Shown here: positions 14,014-14,126 of the stretch, piece by piece | How positions within the stretch are numbered: the first letter of the stretch is position 1 | Layout of the letters: each line of letters opens with the position of its first letter | Origin: UBA1858 sp964636225 | GTDB taxonomy: Bacteria; Pseudomonadota; Gammaproteobacteria; UBA4575 | Reading direction: 5' to 3' | Assembly: GCA_964636225.1 (NCBI GenBank) | Contig: CAZWQM010000034.1 | Location: forward strand, 1-14,126 | Length of the DNA: 14,126 nt | The notes under the pieces: generated by a model | Database searches by the model: none | Seen by the model: the letters and a program-made list of their open reading frames with translations, nothing else | What the model was told of the DNA's origin: nothing | Program-made: the position numbers and the translations under genes

Positions 14014-14093
14014 CTGGATTCCCCCTTGCGTGGGAATGACAATTACCTCGTTTAAAATCGAAAAGGGACATCCCCGTAAAAACGGCGATCTGT
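14014..14093. repeat. Composite palindromic repeat, copy 3 (A unit + spacer + B unit)
   Basis: The A unit at 14014-14040 (begins CTGGATTCCCCC, ends GGGAATGAC) contains exact ATTCCC-N8-GGGAAT, the dRS3-type core. After a 26-nt spacer, a decayed B unit at 14067-14093 begins GACATCCCCG and ends GATCTGT. The spacer shares 17 of 26 aligned positions with that of copy 2. The repeat lies upstream of pyrC, about 40 bp before the candidate -35 box, in a 219-bp interval with no other gene seen. Confidence 0.75.
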
Positions 14094-14126
14094 GCAGCAC
14101 TGATCACCTTTTACAAATCGTCATTT

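Overview
This window reads as chromosomal housekeeping DNA of a gammaproteobacterium with moderate GC. Two gene blocks have the order and orientation known from Escherichia coli. Block one, at the left edge, is uvrC-pgsA-tRNA-Gly, headed here by a family 5 uracil-DNA glycosylase gene. Block two is rne / rluC / (sppA) / maf(yceF) / yceD-rpmF-plsX-fabH, with rne divergent from rluC and maf divergent from yceD. The genus cannot be fixed from sequence alone.

Layout, left to right. Positions 1-3243 (minus strand): a partial tRNA-Gly(GCC) with its own strong promoter, then pgsA, uvrC and udg, closely packed and transcribed udg to pgsA. Positions 3244-3453: a gene-free gap holding an 80-bp composite repeat. 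Positions 3454-6256 (minus): yceD-rpmF-plsX-fabH, with a 12-bp perfect hairpin between rpmF and plsX. Divergent, overlapping promoters at about 6267-6305 separate yceD from maf (plus). Positions 6937-7207: a second repeat cluster. Positions 7208-9178 (minus): rluC and sppA. Positions 9179-9582: a long rne leader with hairpins. Positions 9583-11793 (plus): rne, with a short C-terminal scaffold. A bidirectional terminator-like hairpin lies between rne and the convergent pyrC-orf83-phosphatase operon (12306-13907 and below, minus). A third composite repeat lies upstream of pyrC.

Functions: DNA repair (UDG, UvrC), phospholipid and fatty-acid initiation (PgsA, PlsX, FabH), ribosome and RNA metabolism (L32, YceD, RluC, RNase E, tRNA-Gly), m7GTP clean-up (YceF), membrane proteolysis (SppA), pyrimidine synthesis (PyrC) and a low-molecular-weight protein phosphatase. 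No defence island, phage, CRISPR array or secretion system was seen.

The most interesting non-genic signal is a family of 27-nt imperfect palindromes. They occur in two sequence subtypes and are assembled in fixed head-to-head pairs, 27-26/27-27, at three separate intergenic sites. Other points of interest are the rpmF-plsX hairpin, the inverted -35 boxes shared by the yceD and maf promoters, a terminator hairpin embedded in the last codons of the phosphatase gene, a dihydroorotase with Gln in place of the first metal-site His, and an RNase E that lacks most of the E. coli scaffold.
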